Below are positions 6,415 through 6,635 of a stretch of 6,635 nt of DNA, piece by piece (within the stretch, counting starts at the first letter, position 1; the number at the start of each line of letters is the position of its first letter). The stretch lies in the NCBI GenBank assembly GCA_002297005.1, contig DBIX01000042.1, positions 1-6,635 on the forward strand, given 5' to 3'. This DNA is from Cyanobacteria bacterium UBA791 (GTDB lineage Bacteria; Cyanobacteriota; Vampirovibrionia; Gastranaerophilales; Gastranaerophilaceae). The translations under genes were made by a program, and so were the position numbers. The notes below the pieces were generated by a model. That model made no database searches and was not told where the DNA came from. It worked only from the letters and a program-made list of their open reading frames with translations.

Positions 6415-6635
6415 ATGATAAAAGTTTTATTCGTATGTCTAGGTAATATTTGCAGATCTCCGATGGCACAAATAATTTTTGAAAATATGATTCAAGAACA
6501 AGGTCTTGAAGATTATTTTGAAGTGGATTCAGCTGGTACAGAGGGTTACAATGAAATGTGCCATGCAGGTATTCACCGTGGTACAAAAGAAGTTTTGCGT
6601 AAAAATGGTGTATATTTTAAAGAACATTATTCTCG
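6415..6635 (+). CDS. Low-molecular-weight protein tyrosine phosphatase (5' part, cut by window end)
   Basis: The first 73 codons of a cytoplasmic low-molecular-weight phosphatase (arsenate-reductase-like fold) are present. The frame was read by hand: MIKVLFVCLGNICRSPMA at the start contains the CX5R P-loop, with nucleophile Cys8 and Arg14 followed by Ser15. DSAGT (38-42) is the second family signature, and GTKEVL (about 56-61) the usual helix. The P-loop carries Ile12, typical of tyrosine-specific members; arginine phosphatases of the YwlE type have Thr there. The C-terminal half, with the catalytic Asp of the DPY-type motif, is outside the window. The family removes phosphate from tyrosine residues and often partners with a tyrosine kinase controlling surface polysaccharide, but no such partner is visible here. 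The start is supported by AGGG at 6404-6407, seven bases upstream. It is divergent from the autotransporter, with 320 bases between the starts. Confidence 0.93.
   Translation, partial: MIKVLFVCLGNICRSPMAQIIFENMIQEQGLEDYFEVDSAGTEGYNEMCHAGIHRGTKEVLRKNGVYFKEHYS

Overview
This is an AT-rich window (about one third G+C by eye) from a diderm (two-membrane) bacterium. The main evidence for an outer membrane is a complete type Va autotransporter: signal peptide, long asparagine- and glycine-rich beta-helix passenger, and C-terminal beta-barrel. The other genes belong to families found in many phyla. Low G+C, Lys/Asn/Ile-rich proteins and a large autotransporter would fit a host-associated lineage such as the gut Gastranaerophilales (non-photosynthetic Cyanobacteria/Melainabacteria), Fusobacteria, Elusimicrobia or Negativicutes. 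I cannot decide among these from the sequence, and the taxonomic guess is inference.

Layout. Three complete genes lie on the minus strand and are read leftward in this order: a 1483-residue autotransporter (1643-6094), a ten-helix EamA/DMT permease (755-1594), and a phosphoglycolate-phosphatase-like HAD hydrolase (57-707). The gaps between them are only 47-48 bases and hold no convincing terminator. They could be one transcript, although each of the two downstream genes also has a possible promoter just in front of its ribosome binding site. A further sigma70-like promoter right after the HAD stop codon points leftward out of the window. At the right edge, a low-molecular-weight protein tyrosine phosphatase starts on the plus strand (6415 onward) and is cut off by the window end.

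The divergent intergenic region (6095-6414) is the only long non-coding stretch. It contains a possible autotransporter promoter, two inverted repeats, an extended -10 promoter for the phosphatase, and a clear plus-strand intrinsic terminator (6335-6360) with no coding gene in front of it. That orphan terminator is the best hint of something unannotated, such as a short non-coding RNA or leader transcript.

The most striking protein feature is the autotransporter passenger. It appears to be built from three successive beta-helix modules. Each begins with the same kind of cap (a short amphipathic helix, a DI/TDIT-type strand where present, then a GN-containing strand), and each ends in a similar Tyr/Asn-rich strand. 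The genes share no obvious pathway: surface protein display, small-molecule export, phosphatase housekeeping and phosphotyrosine signalling. I see no mobile element, CRISPR array, tRNA or rRNA.
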